The position numbers and the translations under genes were made by a program. DNA of 64,000 nt from CAWJTV01 sp963845695 (GTDB lineage Bacteria > Planctomycetota > Planctomycetia > Isosphaerales > Isosphaeraceae), in contig CAWJTQ010000017.1 in the NCBI GenBank assembly GCA_963845695.1, forward strand, positions 496,001 through 560,000. The letters are read 5' to 3'. This document shows, piece by piece, positions 63,906 to 64,000 of the stretch. Every line of letters starts with the position of its first letter. Positions within the stretch are counted from its first letter, which is position 1. The notes under the pieces were generated by a model, which saw only the letters and a program-made list of their open reading frames with translations, did no database searches and was not told where the DNA came from.

Positions 63906-64000
63906 CCCACACCTCCTCCGAATTCGTTGAGCCAGTACCTGGACATGACCTCGAGCTCCGGATCGACGGTCTCGCCGATCAAGCCCAGGTGCATCAGGAT
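63902..64000 (-). CDS. C-terminal end of an upstream gene of the cluster (partial)
   Basis: An open minus-strand frame enters from the right edge and ends at the TGA with its last base at 63902. The visible end reads LMHLGLIGETVDPELEVMSR and YWLNEFGGGVG. It overlaps the next gene by ATGA, so the transcription unit continues beyond the window. Nothing identifies the family. Confidence 0.5.
   Translation of the reverse strand: MLMHLGLIGETVDPELEVMSRYWLNEFGGGVG

Noticed and set aside
1..64000. Recoding or widespread pseudogenisation as the cause of the frame slips
   Set aside because: Essential genes are affected and slips often fall in G/C runs, so sequencing indels are the simpler explanation.

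Overview
The window looks like a piece of a planctomycete chromosome, most likely from the Isosphaeraceae (an inference from gene content, not a computed placement). The DNA is GC-rich. It carries lineage-typical families: DUF1570 peptidase, CvpA-like protein, M56/BlaI pair, DUF4058, a TolB-like propeller, a Tat-exported Gfo/Idh/MocA oxidoreductase, and proteins with the LExL-type planctomycete N-terminal motif. Numerous conserved genes, including essential ones (rpsR, plsX, a polyprenyl synthase, moaC), are broken by single-base frame slips, often in G or C runs. I count roughly three to four dozen. I read them mainly as sequencing or assembly indels, so broken genes are annotated as one locus with the break positions noted.

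Layout. 0-8.2 kb: rpsR, a DUF1570 peptidase, small exported and membrane proteins, then the pilus motors pilB and pilT and hisF on the minus strand. 8.4-16.7 kb: a VWA protein and membrane proteins, a blaI/M56 regulatory pair with a well-formed promoter and twin operator palindromes, then small redox, zinc-ribbon and glycosyltransferase genes and a 170-bp inverted-repeat element. 16.7-26.3 kb: DinB-like and TolB-like proteins, a cobalamin adenosyltransferase, and an SDR reductase whose last ~140 bp recur 4.6 kb downstream. The intervening 4.5 kb carries a planctomycete surface-type protein, a triple-repeat protein and a GT4 glycosyltransferase. 26-39.5 kb: CocE-type hydrolase, membrane patatin, oxidoreductase, sigma factor, TerC-like protein, PMT-type glycosyltransferase, moaC, polyprenyl synthase, XRE regulator. 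39.8-45 kb: housekeeping minus-strand block rpoN, then SRP RNA - dnaX - ybaB - recR, with an A10 slippage site inside dnaX. 45-57.6 kb: double M16 peptidase, DUF4058, plsX-fabD with its own promoter and leader hairpin, Uma2-type protein, zinc-ribbon protein, paired amidohydrolases, glgX.

The most unusual part is the minus-strand cluster at about 58.7-64 kb, which runs off the window. In transcription order it holds the tail of an unknown gene, a short possibly NUDIX-like protein, a phosphotransferase-fold (HGDLHxxN) protein, a DUF4071/TPR-S-type protein, a stand-alone RyR domain protein, and a SLOG-like protein fused to SLATT-type membrane segments. This combination resembles predicted nucleotide-signal conflict (immune) systems: a SLOG ligand sensor, a membrane pore effector and RyR/TPR-S adaptors. 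I propose it as the candidate undescribed system. Family assignments are by eye from motifs; no search was run.
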